DNA of 64,000 nt from Gigaspora margarita (GCA_009809945.1 WTPW01000662.1:215142-279141), one strand, 5' to 3'; numbered from the stretch's first letter, positions 34,282-47,987 are shown. The notes: generated by a model not told the origin, from the letters alone. A program made the numbers and translations.

Positions 34282-36683
34282 TACTAATTTTGGGGGGGGA
34301 GGTTTTATCACTAAAATTAGGAAATAAAATATTATGAAACATCACTTAATATTAATTATTTTTACAGTAAAATATCTAAACGAGTAAAAAGAATAAGAGA
34401 CAATAAGACGATACATTAGTCGTTTTAATGGTCATCACAGACTAATAAGGCCGTTCAAAGTTATTAGTTGGTAACATCACCCCCGGCTAACAGTCCTAAC
34501 AGCACTGCTATTAATCATGTAATAAAGTAAATCAATGAGGTTAATCAAAATATTCGCATATGCTGTATGTGTTTGTTTAAATTTTCTCTCCCTCATGTTT
34601 GAACCTAAAATGTTGACGTTAACCAACTACTGTAATCAATTTTGAGCGGACTAACGATAAGCATAATAAAGATGAAATGAGTCACGTAAATACATAAAAA
34701 TAAAATATTTGCATGAAAAAGTTAATGGCTTATTTTCTCAATAGATAGAGCAGAATTATCAATTAGAATACTATAATTAATAACCTAAATAAAAATGACA
34801 TTATCTTAGTAAATGATAAGATCAAGCTAGCATCGACATAGTTCTTATTCAGAAGGTTCGTTTGAGAAAATACATATATTATACAAATAAAATAATAAAA
34901 TGCCGCTTGGCCTTGATTCTTTATTCTCATGCAAGAAGGACAAGAAAAATAGAATTTATTTAGATTCATGATATAGCAATTAACGGTTGCTTACAATTAG
35001 GTCTAATTTATTAGTTTCTATAATCAGAAAGCTTGTTTCTAATCGATTATAAAATAAAAAAAAAATTGTCTCTATATCTTTCTGATAGTGTCTATCAACT
35101 TAATTCATTGCATAATTCCTATACAAATCTATGTTATATTAAATATTCTCAAAAATAATTTAATCCTGAATTAATTATGCTAATTCTGCTCAATAATCTT
35201 ATCGGCTATCTATACTAATGTTGCACGAATTTTCATTGATAAAAGTGTAATGCGAATGTTACCGAATTAAGTTGTCATCATAATAAAAATGAAAGCCCCG
35301 TAATTAATAATTTGTAAAACGTAAAATAACTAATCTTAATTTTTGATTACAATATATATATTAATATAGATTGATGCTTTATAGCAAGTTCCAAATGTTG
35401 CGAAAAAATCGATTCCCATATATCTGCATTAAAAATCCAGAAATTCTAATTAGAAAATTTAAAGATCCGATTGAAGCGGTGTTGAAAATTCAGGAACCCT
35501 GCATGGTCACAGCTTTTTGAAAACAGCAATAATGAGTTTTGTATAATATTATTGATAACAGGCGAAACAAGAATTCTGAAATAGTAATATTATCGAATCT
35601 AGCTTCCGTTTAAACATTACATTTATTATCACCTTTTTATTTATTTTATATTTTATTTTATTTTTATTTATATAAAATATGTTTACTTTTTATTTTTATA
35701 TTTTATTTTATTTCTATTTCTTTATTAATATATTTTTAATTTGTTATTTTGTTATTTATTATTTTTATTTATTTATTAATATATTTTTACTTTTTTTATT
35801 TTTTATTTATTTATTATTATTATTATTATTATTTTGAGCAGCTGAGAATGTGAGAGTCAAGATTTCAAAGCGGATAAACTCGGTATGTTCCCGAATATAT
35901 AATTATGTAAGGTTTGATGACAGATTACTATTAATATTTTATTAATAAGTATTTAGCAGCCGTTATATGATCTGCCTAATAAACTTCGCTGTTTGTCAGG
36001 CAATGTAATGACGCCAAATACTTCACATAGTAAGCAACTGGGTAAAAATTATGGTCCCAATTAGAGTTTGGACCCGGTTTTATTTTTCATATGTTAGAAA
36101 TTATCAAGCCCGGTTTTAACATATGGGATGAGTCAATAGAAATCAAGTAAATTTTTTTTAGTAAAGTTTTTTAAAAAAAAATTAATTCTATAAATTTAAA
36201 AAATTAATTTAAAAAAAAATTATCAAATTTAATTAAATTTTTGTTAAATTATTTTTGTTCAAAGTTTCAAAAACACTTTATTATAAAAAATTTGTTTGAT
36301 TTCTATTGACTCACCCCCATATGAAAATAAACCGTTTCCAAATACTAGGTCCAATAACTATCTATATATTATTCAAACGAACGTAAATGATGAAGATACC
36401 TTTATTTTTTTTTTCTTTAATAAATTTTATAAATATAAAATCTAGGAAAAAAAAGAAGAAAAAGAAAAAAAACAAATATTATCCACGTGGTCAATTCAAG
36501 ATCCACAAATTACAGAGATTATATTTCGTTACAATAGCTACTAGTCATTTACATCGAAGAAATATAATGTTATGAGCATTAACTACTTAATAATAAAATA
36601 TAACTACGATTATTTGTAAAAACGATGGAAAAGGTATAAATAATGATTGATTATCAAAAATGTTGCAATATGTACGGTATAAT
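34282..36683. other. Intergenic upstream side of the HMG gene block
   Basis: No coding frame or RNA gene recognised. It contains a low-complexity stretch at 35635-35835 made of TTTATTTTATATTTTATTT-like runs and a final (TTA)n run. Confidence 0.45.
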
Positions 36684-36839
36684 AAAAACCATAAATGTTG
36701 CATGAAATGAGTGATAGGTTTGCAAAGTTCAAAACATATATAGAATAAAGTTTATTTAATTAAAAACCATAAATGTTGCATGAAATTAGTGATAGGTTTG
36801 CAAAGTTCAAAACCTACATAGAATAAAGTTTACTTAATT
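36684..36839 (+). repeat. 78-bp tandem duplication
   Basis: AAAAACCATAAATGTTGCAT plus the following 58 bases occur twice in direct tandem with three or four differences. Located in the downstream flank of the HMG-box gene. Confidence 0.9.
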
Positions 36840-37000
36840 AAAAATTACAACAGAATTAGTCTTACATAAATAGGCAAATATATTTTATAAAATAAAGGGA
36901 AAAAAGATAAAGACTATGCGAAAGGAAAATATAAAACTTAGTAATGATTGATGTTGTTATGATAAGGGTAAGTAATTGAAGTAGTCACTTCAATTAATGA

Positions 37001-37762
37001 TTACTGCGCATTATCGTTATGCGTATTAATTATGTTGTTGTAACTATCATCTTTTGGGAAAATTGATGGTAGTACCGTGGGGTTGGTATTTTCGAAATAG
37101 TCATAGGACCCAAGAAATAATGTAGGATCCATTGTGATAATATATTCTGAAGGAAGTGGATATACAATATCATAGGTTTGTATCTCAGGTAATGCATTTC
37201 GAACTTGATATGAATCTGTGGCCTTCAATTTACCATTCCTTTTAGGATTTTTTAACTTGTTTGGATAACAGTGTTCCGAAGGTGCATTCATATATTCTAC
37301 TTTTTTTTTGTCAGCTAAATTTTGCCAATATTTTTTTACTTCATTTGATTCGTTGTGCCAAAGATCAGATAATATTCTTGATTTTTCTGCGTTTGGAATT
37401 TTACCGTATTGACGTATTATTTCCGGTTGTTTTGCTCGTCTATATAAAATAAAAGAATTTGGAGAACGACGAGTTCTTTTCTCTTGGTATAAAGGCCCCA
37501 TTGTAGTTTCATTATTTTTTGAAGAATCTTGTAATAAAGTAATTGGCGTATTCTTATGAGGACGCTGAGGATTAACCTTCATGGGCTCCATGTATGAAGT
37601 ATAGATAAAATTATCTTGTGTGCGGATATTGCTGTTCTCCAAAGATGTAGTATAATCAATAGTAAGCTGAGAACTCGGCTTACTTTTAGAGTTAGTGAAT
37701 GATGGTGTCGGAATGTCAAACATCAAAATGCCGCAGTATTTCTTCATAGTAATTTCACTCAT
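37001..37762 (-). CDS. HMG-box protein, MATA_HMG type
   Basis: A single open frame of 253 codons starts at ATG 37762 and stops at 37001. Residues about 96-165 form an HMG box: RRSPNSFILYRR, then a helix with IRQYGKIPNAEKSRILSDLW and a third helix EVKKYWQNLADKKKVEY. This is the layout of fungal MATA_HMG domains, which bend DNA as transcription factors; Rhizophagus has a large expansion of such genes. The N-terminal 95 residues are polar and serine/threonine-rich and the C-terminal 90 carry no domain I know. The HMG core has PNSF and W positions intact, so it can probably fold. No intron seen. It lies alone in quiet intergenic DNA. A mating role is not implied by the domain alone. Confidence 0.9.
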   Translation of the reverse strand: MSEITMKKYCGILMFDIPTPSFTNSKSKPSSQLTIDYTTSLENSNIRTQDNFIYTSYMEPMKVNPQRPHKNTPITLLQDSSKNNETTMGPLYQEKRTRRSPNSFILYRRAKQPEIIRQYGKIPNAEKSRILSDLWHNESNEVKKYWQNLADKKKVEYMNAPSEHCYPNKLKNPKRNGKLKATDSYQVRNALPEIQTYDIVYPLPSEYIITMDPTLFLGSYDYFENTNPTVLPSIFPKDDSYNNIINTHNDNAQ

Positions 37763-38569
37763 TTTTTCTTAACGTTAATAAAAACTGTCTTCCTTTTATA
37801 CTGATTTTTTCATAACTTAATTTTTCTAACACATACATAAATTAAATTACTGCATTAACAAGTATTTTTCAGGATTAATTAAGGTTTTCTTATATTCGGT
37901 CTAATTTTAAATTATCGATTTTTGTTTAAAATCAAGTGATTTCCTTATTTATATACTTTAATCGGATTATAAATATTCTTATGTGCACAAGAAAATAAAT
38001 CCACATTCATAGTTTACTTTTGAGAATTTTCGTGTTAAACTACACGTACACATTATTCTTTATCTTCCTGAAAATTTTATCTGCATGCAAGGAATTCTAT
38101 CTAAACTTCTGCAAAATGCCCCCTCACGAAAATACTTGTACAAGTCCACAAAAGCGATGCTTTGCATGTAACTTATATTTGATCTACCGTATTATTAAAA
38201 TGTTCAACTCCTAAAATTTTAAAAATAAATCTTTTTTAATATATACTATAAAAAATAAAAACTGTGATATCACATGTGATAAATGTTATCAACACTATTT
38301 TTCTTTTAAACTGGTGTTACTATCTAATTGGGTAACAGAAAACACAAATGTATAGGATGGTGAACGATAATAGAATATTAGTTAGATGTGTACAAAAGTG
38401 TAAGTATAGATAAATAGTAAGTAATAAGTAAATACGTAGTATGGTACGAAATTTGGAAAACGTGATACTCGCTTTCAGCAAGTATTCGATAGACAAAAAA
38501 ATGTGTTAAGATATGAATAGCACAGAAGTTGTTAGAACTTAAAGATACCACTAGGCGAATTCGGTGGGC
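37763..38569. other. Likely promoter side of the HMG gene, else empty
   Basis: Upstream of the HMG start on the minus strand. AT-rich, no distinct TATA or other element that I can defend. A short plus-strand frame at 38020-38214 has no recognisable features. Confidence 0.35.
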
Positions 38570-39438
38570 TTTTATACATGGCACGTAAGATTCTGTTCCA
38601 GTTTATGCAGATCCTGTGGCTAAAGATGCCTGACGAATAACAAAACTTTCGTCATTGACGAATGACGAAACCTTTCGTCAAGCAATTTCTAAATGACGAA
38701 TTGACGATTGACGAAACCTATGTCGATTGATGAAGCATTAGGCATCATTCTTTTCTTACATAATGGAAATAAATTGGTCTATGCGAAGTTGATATTTGTA
38801 TGCGTTATCATATCTACCCATTTCCCATTTTTTTATCTGTTATTTTCTTTTTATGAAACACACCCGACATTCCCGATGAAGGCGTCGATCGGCCGAATAT
38901 ACCCTATGAGATACTAAAAAACACTTTCCCTATAGCACTTAGGAAAACTTGTCATAAAATTTTAAAAAGATAATAAATAAAGCCATATATTATCTTTTAT
39001 AGCGTAATTTTTTTTATTTTTATATAATAATAGTAGTTTCGTCAATGGTTTCGTAAATCGTCAACAGTTTCGTCAATCGTCAACGGTTTCGTCAATCGTC
39101 AAAGCTTTGTCAGGTATGTTATTTGACGAAACCTTTCGTCAATTCAAAAAGAGTTTCGTCAAGCAACTTTCCTGTGGCACAGATTACAATTAACAAAATC
39201 CTTTAATGTTTATTACCATTATGGTTAGCATTCATATTAGGTCAGATTTTACCATGTCGCATAGTAAAATCGCTCAAGGAAAACTTTTTATTAAAGCGTT
39301 AATTATACGGATATTTGAGAAACGAACGTCTGCTCATTTTCCTGATCTTGTTATGTTACACCTAATCTTGAAATAGTTCGGGACATCCGCGCCACAGGAT
39401 CTGCATAAACTGTCACAGAATCCATACGCGCTTATAAA
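38570..39438. repeat. Outer inverted repeat around a nested element
   Basis: TTTATGCAGATCCTGTGGC with its left neighbour (38570-38620) is repeated inverted at 39391-39438 (GCCACAGGATCTGCATAAAC...CTTATAAAA). When the inner element 38621-39170 is set aside the foldback is about 310 bp. Confidence 0.75.
38621..39170. mobile_element. hAT-like element of TTTCGTCA repeats, 550 bp
   Basis: Ends TAAAGATGCCTGACGAA and, inverted, AAAGTTGCTTGACGAA. Perfect 8-bp direct repeats CCTGTGGC at 38613-38620 and 39171-39178. Both subterminal zones are packed with TTTCGTCAATCGTCAA units. The frame 38708-38917 inside is AT-rich and not convincing. Confidence 0.85.
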
Positions 39439-39895
39439 ATGTTAGCTATTTAGAATTCAACCAACATTTTCTGCAAATCAAACGACGTTCACAATATGAA
39501 AATATATGAATAGCATGTGATTTTCATGCATATTCGTGCGCATAAGTTTTCAAAAAAAAAACCACGGAACGTTACATAAGACCCGTACGATAATCTTTTT
39601 TTTTTATGAATGATTAATGAAAATTTTGCTTTCATAATTCTGAATCCATAGACTATACCATTATAAACTTTCTTAACTTGTACGTTCCTATGAGTTTAAA
39701 TATAAATATATAGTATAATATGTTGAAGAAAGCGAAATCATGACAGAAGTTCGGTTTATGCATTAATGCTACAAAATTTCATATATTAAAAATCATAAAG
39801 GTGCGTCATATGATACACAAAAAAATCATCCGTAGAGATGCAGACATTTTGGTGGCAGTACTACTCTCAATTACATTATGGCAATCAGTGTTGGA

Positions 39896-42693
39896 CTATG
39901 TCCTTTTATGAACTATATGATCTTTATTACTAGTCATAAGTTATTTGGTCATAAAAAGAGGAGTATGTCCTTATGACCTAAGATTAAAAAATTAACCAAT
40001 TAAAATGCTAAATTCATATTATTATATTATATAATATTCTACAAGCAAATATTCTTCTACTTTTCATATTTGTTATTTGCAGTATTATACAATTTTTTAT
40101 ATACAGTAAAGGATGTGATAGATATTGCGTAATATAACATTTACTATGAGGGTACCCCCTCCCCCGCATTAGACGATTGTGATTGGTCAATTTAAAGAAT
40201 TTTAATTATCAAAATTTTACTAATAGATTGTAATTTTGGGCTCTAAATAAACCTAAATGAAATATAATTTTATACTGAAATAATGTATTTTTGCATGCTT
40301 AGAAAGTTTATTTAGTGCCAAAAGTTATATTTCATTAGTAAAATTTTGCATAATGCAGAATTGTTTATATTTATATTGATAAAAATATAGAAAATTCGGC
40401 ATTATGCAAATTTTACTAATTAGTTATAAAATTGGTTCTAAGTAAACTTGTTTAGACCAAAAAATACATCATTTTAGTATATATCCTTTTAATTTTCTTA
40501 ATTTTTTAAATAAAGTTGAACAAAAATGCAGTTTTGATAAAAATTTACCAATATTACTCATCTTTATTTCAAAAGTAAAAATAAATAAATAATTATATGT
40601 TGAAATAATATAAATTTTAGTGCTAAACAAGTTTACTTAGAGCTCAAGTTATAATTCTTAGTAAAATTTTGCATGATGCTAAAATTTCTATATTTTTATT
40701 AATAAATATATAGTAAATTCTGTATTATGCAAAATTTTACTATGAATTATAACATTGAGCCCTAATTAAATTTGTTCAGCACTAAAAATACATTATTTTG
40801 GCATGTATTCTTTTAATTTTCTTAATTTTTTAAATAAAGATGAACAAAAATGCATTTTTGATAAAAATTTACTAATATTACTCATCTTTGTTCCAAAAAG
40901 TAAATCATAAATAATTATATACCAAAATAATGTAGTTTTTAATGCTAACCAAGTTTACTTAGGGCTCAAAGTTATATTTCATTAGTAAAATTTTGCATGC
41001 TGTTGAATTTTCTAATTTTTATTAATAAAAATATAGAAAAAATTCCATATATTGCAAATTTTTACTAATAATTATAACTTTTAGCCCTAAGTAAACTTGT
41101 TCAGCATTAAGAACTATATTATTCTGGTATATAATTATTTATTTTTTTACTTTTTGGAATAAAGATGAGTAATATTAGTAAATTTTTATCAAAAATGCAT
41201 TTTTGTTCATTTTTATTTGAAAATTAAGAAAATTAAAAGAATATAAACCAAAATAATGCATTTTTAGATTGAACAGGTTTACTTAGAACTCAAAGTTATA
41301 ATTCATTAGTAAAATTTTGTATGATACAGAATTTTCTATATTTTTATTAAGAGCTAATTTGTGTAAGAATGGCAGAGTCACTATAGTATCTTTATAATAA
41401 AATTTGGAGATAAATTAATATATAAAATTTATACATGAATCAAATCTGGCAGTTTTTCCTAAGTAAAGTTGTTTTTTATTAAGTTAACCTTTTTAGTTTT
41501 TAATAAAAGATTGTAAAGCTTGTTTTTCTGATTCTAATCATAGTAAAATCAATAAAATTGGTTAAGTGGTTCTTGAGATATCTTAATTGTTCTTTTAGCA
41601 ATTATATAAAATTTCTTTACAATTATATATGTAGAAAGGAATTCCAAATTTGGGTTATATATAAATTTTATATCAAATTTTCCCAAATTTTATTATAAAA
41701 ATACTGCCATTTTTACATGAATTAGCTCTTAATAAAAAATATAGAAATTCAGTATTATGCAAAATTTTACTAATGAATTATAACTTTGAGCCCTAAATAA
41801 ACTTGTTTAGCACTAAAACTACATTATTTTGGCATTAATTATTTATTTTTTTACTTTTTTAAATAAAGATGAGCAATATTACATTTTGATAAAATTTACC
41901 AATTTTGCTCATCTTTATTTCAAAAATTAAAAAAAAATAAATTATTATATACTAAATGATGTAATTTTTAATACTAAACAAATTTACTTAGGGCTCAAAA
42001 TTATAATTCATTAGTAAAAATTTGCATAATACAAAATTTTATATATTTTTATTAATAAAAATATAGAAAATTCAACATCATACAATATCTTACTAATTAA
42101 TTATAATTTTGAACCCAAAATAAACTTGTTTAGCACAAAAATATACTATTGTAGCATGTATTTGTACTTTATATAAGTTTAATTAATGCTCAAAGTTTTA
42201 ATTTATTAGTAATATATTATATTAATTATATTTAAAATGACTATTACTATTTGTACACCATGTGTATGTACACGCATATATTGATATCTTAAAATCCTGA
42301 TCATATAATAGCTTTTGAGGCTCTAACAAAAAATATTCTTGCAAAATTTTAGTATAGACTATAATCTTCTCTAACCCTAAAACTACTCTCACTCTAACCT
42401 TAAGCTATACTAATTTTCATTTATAATTTATAGTAAAACAAATTTGTAAATCAATAAATTAGTATGTGTGTATATACACCTGGTATAAATTAAGTAATTT
42501 TTATTTAAAATATAGTAATTTTATATACTAGCTATATGGCCAGGCCATATTGGTTATATGACTAATGGTCATATTAGTCATAAAAATAAGTTATAATTTA
42601 TATGACCAAAATTTATATGACTATCATTATATGACTATTATAACCAGTAGTCATATAAAAAAGATAATATGACTGCATTTTTGGCCAACACTG
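39896..42693. mobile_element. Large hAT-like element, 2.8 kb, non-coding
   Basis: Short terminal inverted repeat CAGTGTTGG...CCAACACTG, with TATGACC/GGTCATA subterminal repeats in both end zones (39910-39985 and 42560-42690). Flanks ATGGCAAT and ATGCAATA are similar but offset by one base. No transposase seen; the middle is filled by foldback modules (40250-42190). One or more other elements are nested near 40085-40180, where GGTACCCCCTCCCCC stands out. Confidence 0.6.
40250..42190. repeat. Alternating foldback modules
   Basis: Some ten modules in both orientations, each with AACAAGTTTACTTAGGGCTC, ATTAGTAAAATTTTGCATAA, TTTATTAATAAAAATATAGAAAATTC and AAAGATGAGCAATATTA. They are a diverged set related to the modules at 22790-24395. 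Confidence 0.75.
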
Positions 42694-44899
42694 ATGCAAT
42701 AGTATTACTATTGTTGCTTTTGTAATACTGTATATATAATAGTTGTTCTAAGTTATAATATAAAACATACATAGGTCATAATAAACATTATAGGTCTGTA
42801 ATAAATGTAGCAATTAGTAATGTATATTGTATTTAAAGTTAAAATACATTGTTAGAAACTTTTAAATTTGACAAATACAATCATTATCTAAAGAACTCAT
42901 TATAGTTTTGAATTAACTATCACATTAAAGATGCTTGACAAAATAATTTTTGAGTTGACAAAAGGTTTCTTCAAATTATATACCAGATAAAACTAAACAA
43001 TTGGCGCAATTATTGACAATTGACACAATCTCATCAATGATTGATAAAATCATTGATAAAACTATTAATACATAAAATAAAAAAATTGCTCTATAAAAAA
43101 ATAATATAGATCATCTCATTAATGGTGATACAACTATATATTACTATTATGAGTTAATAAAATATATATGCAGTACTCTAATTAATTAATAAAGAAAAAT
43201 AGCCAAGGTTTTGGGAAAGGATATATTATAATCATAAAGTTACATGCATATATATAATATGGGCCAGTTATATGCTTTGTATTACAAATTTGTAATTTCA
43301 TGATTGATGATCATTAATATTCAAAGAATAAATTTACTATATATAAAAGTTTTTAATTTATTATACAAAATGTAATTTATTTATTAAGTAAAAGTATTTG
43401 CTATACTATTTTATATGCACCATAAAATTTTTATAAAATTTAAACAACTTTGAGCTATTTACTTATAGTTTAAGCATTGGTCAAAAAAAAATTTATCAAT
43501 TTTTTGAAAGAAGTTTGGCCATTAAAATATATGAATTGACATTGTAAACATCGTATACATTATTAAAAAAAGCATTTTACATATTTGAAAATATATAACT
43601 TTAAATTTTCATAGCAATATATGAAATTTTTTTATAAAACTGTTAAATTAGTAAATGAACCAAAAAATAAAAAAAGAGCTAAATTTTTATAAAGTTTGTT
43701 TTAATAGCTTGAATAATTTTGAAAGTTCATGAAAAAATTTTTGTTATATTATTGTAAAATTTAATACAATATATATTTGAATATAAGAAACAATTTTGGT
43801 TAGTCAAAATTTTTTACTAGAATAAAATTTGGTCGTTTTTGAAAGCTAAAGTTTTTTTAAAATTTTCTTGAAAATCAAAAAAAAACTTTTATAAGCATTC
43901 AAATCACAAAACCAATTAGTTAAAAGAGCATCAGAATTTATCCCTTAAATAGTAAGCAATTGCAAGCAAACTTGTCTGCAATTTTTTCTATAAACATTTT
44001 CTTGATTTAGTTTTTTAAATATTAAAACTATTTAAATAATATTTTATACTATAATATTTAAAAATAAAGATTATATTTTTGCTATATTTGTATTTAAATT
44101 ATAAAAAAATAATTGTAGTTGCTTATAAGACCAAAATATACAAATTTCAAAAAAATTTTTTAATTAATAAAATATTTTAAAACTTTTGGTGAACTCTTTA
44201 AATATTAATTTTAGATCTATTTTTCTTAATACAACTTTATAGATTATATAAAGAATTACAATTTTTATTATTACAAGTTTTATGATTTACTTGTAAAAAT
44301 TAGTACTTGTCTTAAGAGCAAAAATTTTTTTAGCTTCGGGAATATATAAAATTTTAGAAAATATAAAAAAATTTTAATAATAGATTCTAAAGTTATACAA
44401 ACTTTGAACTTTAATTAATTAAAAATTATTTAATAATTTTAAAAAATTTTATAATAAGGTTAATAAAATATATTTCAAATAATATATTATATAATATAGA
44501 AAATTTCTAAATTATTTATTTTTTGTTTTATTTAAAAAAATCTGAAATATTTAAAATTGCAGGCAAATTTGCCTGCAAGACCTTTCAAGTGATAAAAATT
44601 TTATTTTATATATAATATATTACTATAAATATAAAAAATTTAGTAGATAAAAGTAACTTGTATAATAAATAAAACTTTTACATATAGAGAATATGGCTTA
44701 TATTTATTTGCTTCAATAAAGTTTTATGATAATTATCATTGTTATTACTATTGTTATCTTTGTTACTTTCATTACCTATACCAATTTCAATTGTCTCCTA
44801 GTATTCTTTTGCTTTATTTAAACACTTTTTTTTAGCAGGAAACAACAACCTCTGATATTATTTTCTCTTAAAATTTACAGAGCAATGAATTATGAAGAA
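42694..44899. other. AT-rich, no gene
   Basis: No coding frame recognised. GTATGCAAGCAAACTTGTCTGCAA-like sequence near 43960 and the inverted GCAGGCAAATTTGCCTGCAAG near 44562 could be ends of a further foldback of about 0.6 kb (both given approximately). Confidence 0.35.
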
Positions 44900-46090
44900 A
44901 AAGAACATTAGGTAGCAACTGCTCTCTAGCAACTTTATTTTTTACAGCTCCTACACCATTTTAATCAGTTGTAGTTCACAATAGCATGGGGTATAAAACA
45001 ATTTATAACCAAACTTATTAGCTATAGTAATAGTAGCAAAGAGATTTTCTTTTTTTTTATTATTTTATAAAGCTCTGCCTTTGTCATTTTAGAGTTAAAC
45101 CCAATATCATGAGCACTTAACCATTCTACTATTGTATTTTTATTTTAGTTCGAATTTGGTATAGGTTCAGCATGGCATTTATAGTACTTTGCACTATCTA
45201 TATGAATTATTCAAGGTCCATAGTAGAATTTGAGGATTTTACAAAGATTATTAAAAATTTTTTCAAAGACCTCTATATTGAAATTACTATAATAGTCAAC
45301 TTCATAAGAAACAATATTAGCATTTTTAACAGTATCAGGAACAATCTCTCATTCTTTCAATTTTTTTCCTTTTCCAGTTGATAGCTTCGGAGTGGATCCC
45401 AGATAAGAAGTGATTGATGAACTAACTCACCTTTTATTTAATTGTTATTATGATCCTGAAAAATAACAATTGCTCCAAAAATAACAAGCATAGGGCCCTT
45501 CCTTTTTATAACAATGCCATCTTTTGAAGTCATATAAGATTTCAATTGTAGTGCATATGGCAGTAAGATTCATTGAGAAAAACCTTAGAAAAATTGGCAT
45601 TTCATTTTTGTCTGAAATGGTTTCAAACTGCTAACAAAGATATCATGCATAGTATATAACATTTTCAGAAGACTCATGTAGAATGTTTTGCCATTTTCTC
45701 TAACCATAATAGTATCCAAGTTTTTTAAATAATGGGCAAGTTGTGCTTTTGTTACTGGAAAACCCAACTCAGTTAAGTCTAAAACAAGCATTCAAAGAGA
45801 AAGTGGAGTTTCATTTTTATTTGCAGTTAAAATAAGGTCTTGGATAACTTTTATATACTCTATTTTAAGAGTTCTAGAAGACTAATGATCTTGTTCTGAT
45901 GCTATAACTGTCCTAGTTTTATTAAATTCTGCAAGTACACAAGCAACAGTGCTTCACCAATGCCTGTTGCCAGAGAAACTTCTTTGTGCAGATTAATAAT
46001 CTCAAGAGAATAAATATAGTTATAAACAGATAACTCTATTTTCTTCTCATTAGCAGTTAGAGTGATAGGACTATATTCACATTGGCCCAT
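44900..46090 (-). pseudogene. Dead IS630/Tc1-mariner-type DDE transposase
   Basis: On the minus strand from ATG 46090, broken frames show in order an N-terminal helix-rich part (46090-45902), LDLTELGFPVTKAQLAHYL (about 45780-45730; a DNA-binding-domain segment common in such transposases), IFGAIVIFQDHN (45500s; where HDE...F is usual), ELVHQSLLIWDPLRS, an IIHIDSAKYYKCHAEPIP block (about 45215-45165; the second-D segment), EWLSAHDIGF with MTKAEL, and near 44930 QLIKMV where PIE-VW is usual. At least six stops or frame changes are visible, and two of the three acidic positions appear lost. Terminal repeats were not found. A plain dead DNA transposon gene. Confidence 0.7.
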
Positions 46091-47562
46091 AATAAAATTA
46101 GTGTTAGATGTACTTTAATAAATGTAATAATTAAAGGTATAACTTGTAGTAGCAATCTAAAAATTGGCTATAGATTTTAGCAATATAATCTAAAGCTAAA
46201 TTTAACTATTTCTAAATTTAGTAAACAAGATAAAAAAGTTGTTTACATCTTGTTTACCATCAAGACATTGTACCTATATATGCATACATCATATACATTT
46301 TTTGCGCCAAAATGTAAAGCCTAAAATAGAAAATCATGTGAAATTAATAGTAATTTTATAAAGATAATTTAAAGAAGATTTTAAAATATATGCTATTATT
46401 GTAGCCTAAGTAAAATTTTTTTCTGACTCCTATGGTTCTAAAAATGAGAAGATTATTATTAATGTCCAAGTGGGTTAGTTATAATAACTTCTAAAAGTTT
46501 GACCAATGATTTATAAAATTTGCTGATTATATAATAAGTATCTGTCAAATTTGAGACGATATTACAATTAATTCACTTGGCCCAGTATTAATAATCTTAA
46601 TATTTTTTAGAAGTATAAATACAATACAAATGAATTTAATTAGAAATTAAAAAGTTTATATAATACTGAACCCACTTTTAGATTACTTTTTCTATTTTTA
46701 ATTTTTAACTTTCTAATAGTTTAACTTAAAAGTTTATAGAAAAATTTCAGATAAAATTATTAAGATTTTGTTAAATTTAACAGGTTGTGATATCGCAGGT
46801 TAATATTTATAAAAAAATTAAAATTATTATTAGTTAGGGTTAGGGTTCAAACTAGTATTAAGGTTAGGGTTAAGGGCATATATATGTGCAAAATTAAGTG
46901 CTAAAACTTTTAATTAGAAACCCAAACCTAGTTTATATAATGAAATTTCAAGATATTTAAAATTTTAATTTTTTTTGTAATTTTTCTAATTTTTGATCAT
47001 TTTGTTACACAAGATCCTGTGATCTAATTGGTCAATCATATTAACCTGCGATATTACAATCTGCAAAATTTAGCAACTTCTGATTATTATATATAAAATT
47101 TTTTTTACTTAACCAAATTTGAAGCTATTAAAAGTATTAAATTTTGGCAAAAAAAGTATTAATCTATATTGAAATGTTCTCAATATTTTTGAAATAGTCA
47201 CAATTACAATATTAGCCAACTAAATAAGGAATTTGATTATTACATTTTCTTAATATAAGATATAGTTATATATAATAATAATTAAAAAAATTTATTAATT
47301 ACTTTTTTTCTCTAATGCTAGACAAAGTACTTCATAGTAGCATAGCATAATAGAATTTTTGAGTGTTTTTACTTAGTAGAAATTAAAAGTAATATGCATA
47401 ATACAAGTTTTTAACAGCTAAAAATATTATTTGTACTAGCTAATTCTTATTACTAAAAATTTATATTGGCTAAATTATTTTTTTGAATATAAGAGATAAA
47501 GGTACAAAACTTATTATTAGTTAATAAATTATTGGGTTGTATTTAAAAAAGGAAAAATGTAT
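46091..47562. other. AT-rich, no gene
   Basis: Only short frames. GTTAGGGTTAGGGTTC lies near 46836 and again around 46862. ATATTACAATCTGC / GATATCGCAGGTT near 47050 and 46790 hint at a foldback of roughly 270 bp. Confidence 0.4.
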
Positions 47563-47985
47563 TGTCCTCTGGGTCGATAGCATAGTGGTTATGCTCCAAG
47601 AATACAAATCGCAAGGTGTAATTCGGTTTCTTCCAAAGGCAAAATAAGAAAAGCCAGCTAGTTAGGGAACTAAAACACTATGGAAAGACAAAGACCCAGG
47701 ACATCACACAGACAGACTTAATTGGGCAGCCGTTATTTTGAGAATTTGAGGCTGTGAGAAAAATTGTGCTAGAAACCTGATTTGGAATAACAGAAGTCAC
47801 GAGATGTAATGTAGGCCCAAGTATGAATCTATATGATACTACATTAACTCATGCCGTCACTGGCCATTTAGATGAAACTCCTTTTTGGTGCTCCAGTAGG
47901 AGCTTCTGGCATGTGACCTCTCTGGGATCGCTGCAGTAAATCACATCTAGGTGCTGTAGAAAGTAACTGGATGAAGTTGGCTTTA
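47563..47985 (+). mobile_element. tRNA-derived SINE
   Basis: The head has an A-box-like TAGCATAGTGGTTATGC and, about 35 bases on, a B-box-like AATTCGGTTTC, the internal RNA polymerase III promoter of tRNA-derived SINEs. A unique body of about 330 bases follows with higher GC than the surroundings and no ORF. A SINE relies on a partner LINE. The 3' end is obscured by the mariner MITE that starts at 47988. Confidence 0.55.
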
Positions 47986-47987
47986 TA

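Noticed and set aside
38708-38917. 69-codon ORF
   Set aside because: It lies inside a non-autonomous hAT-like element and has no transposase motif.
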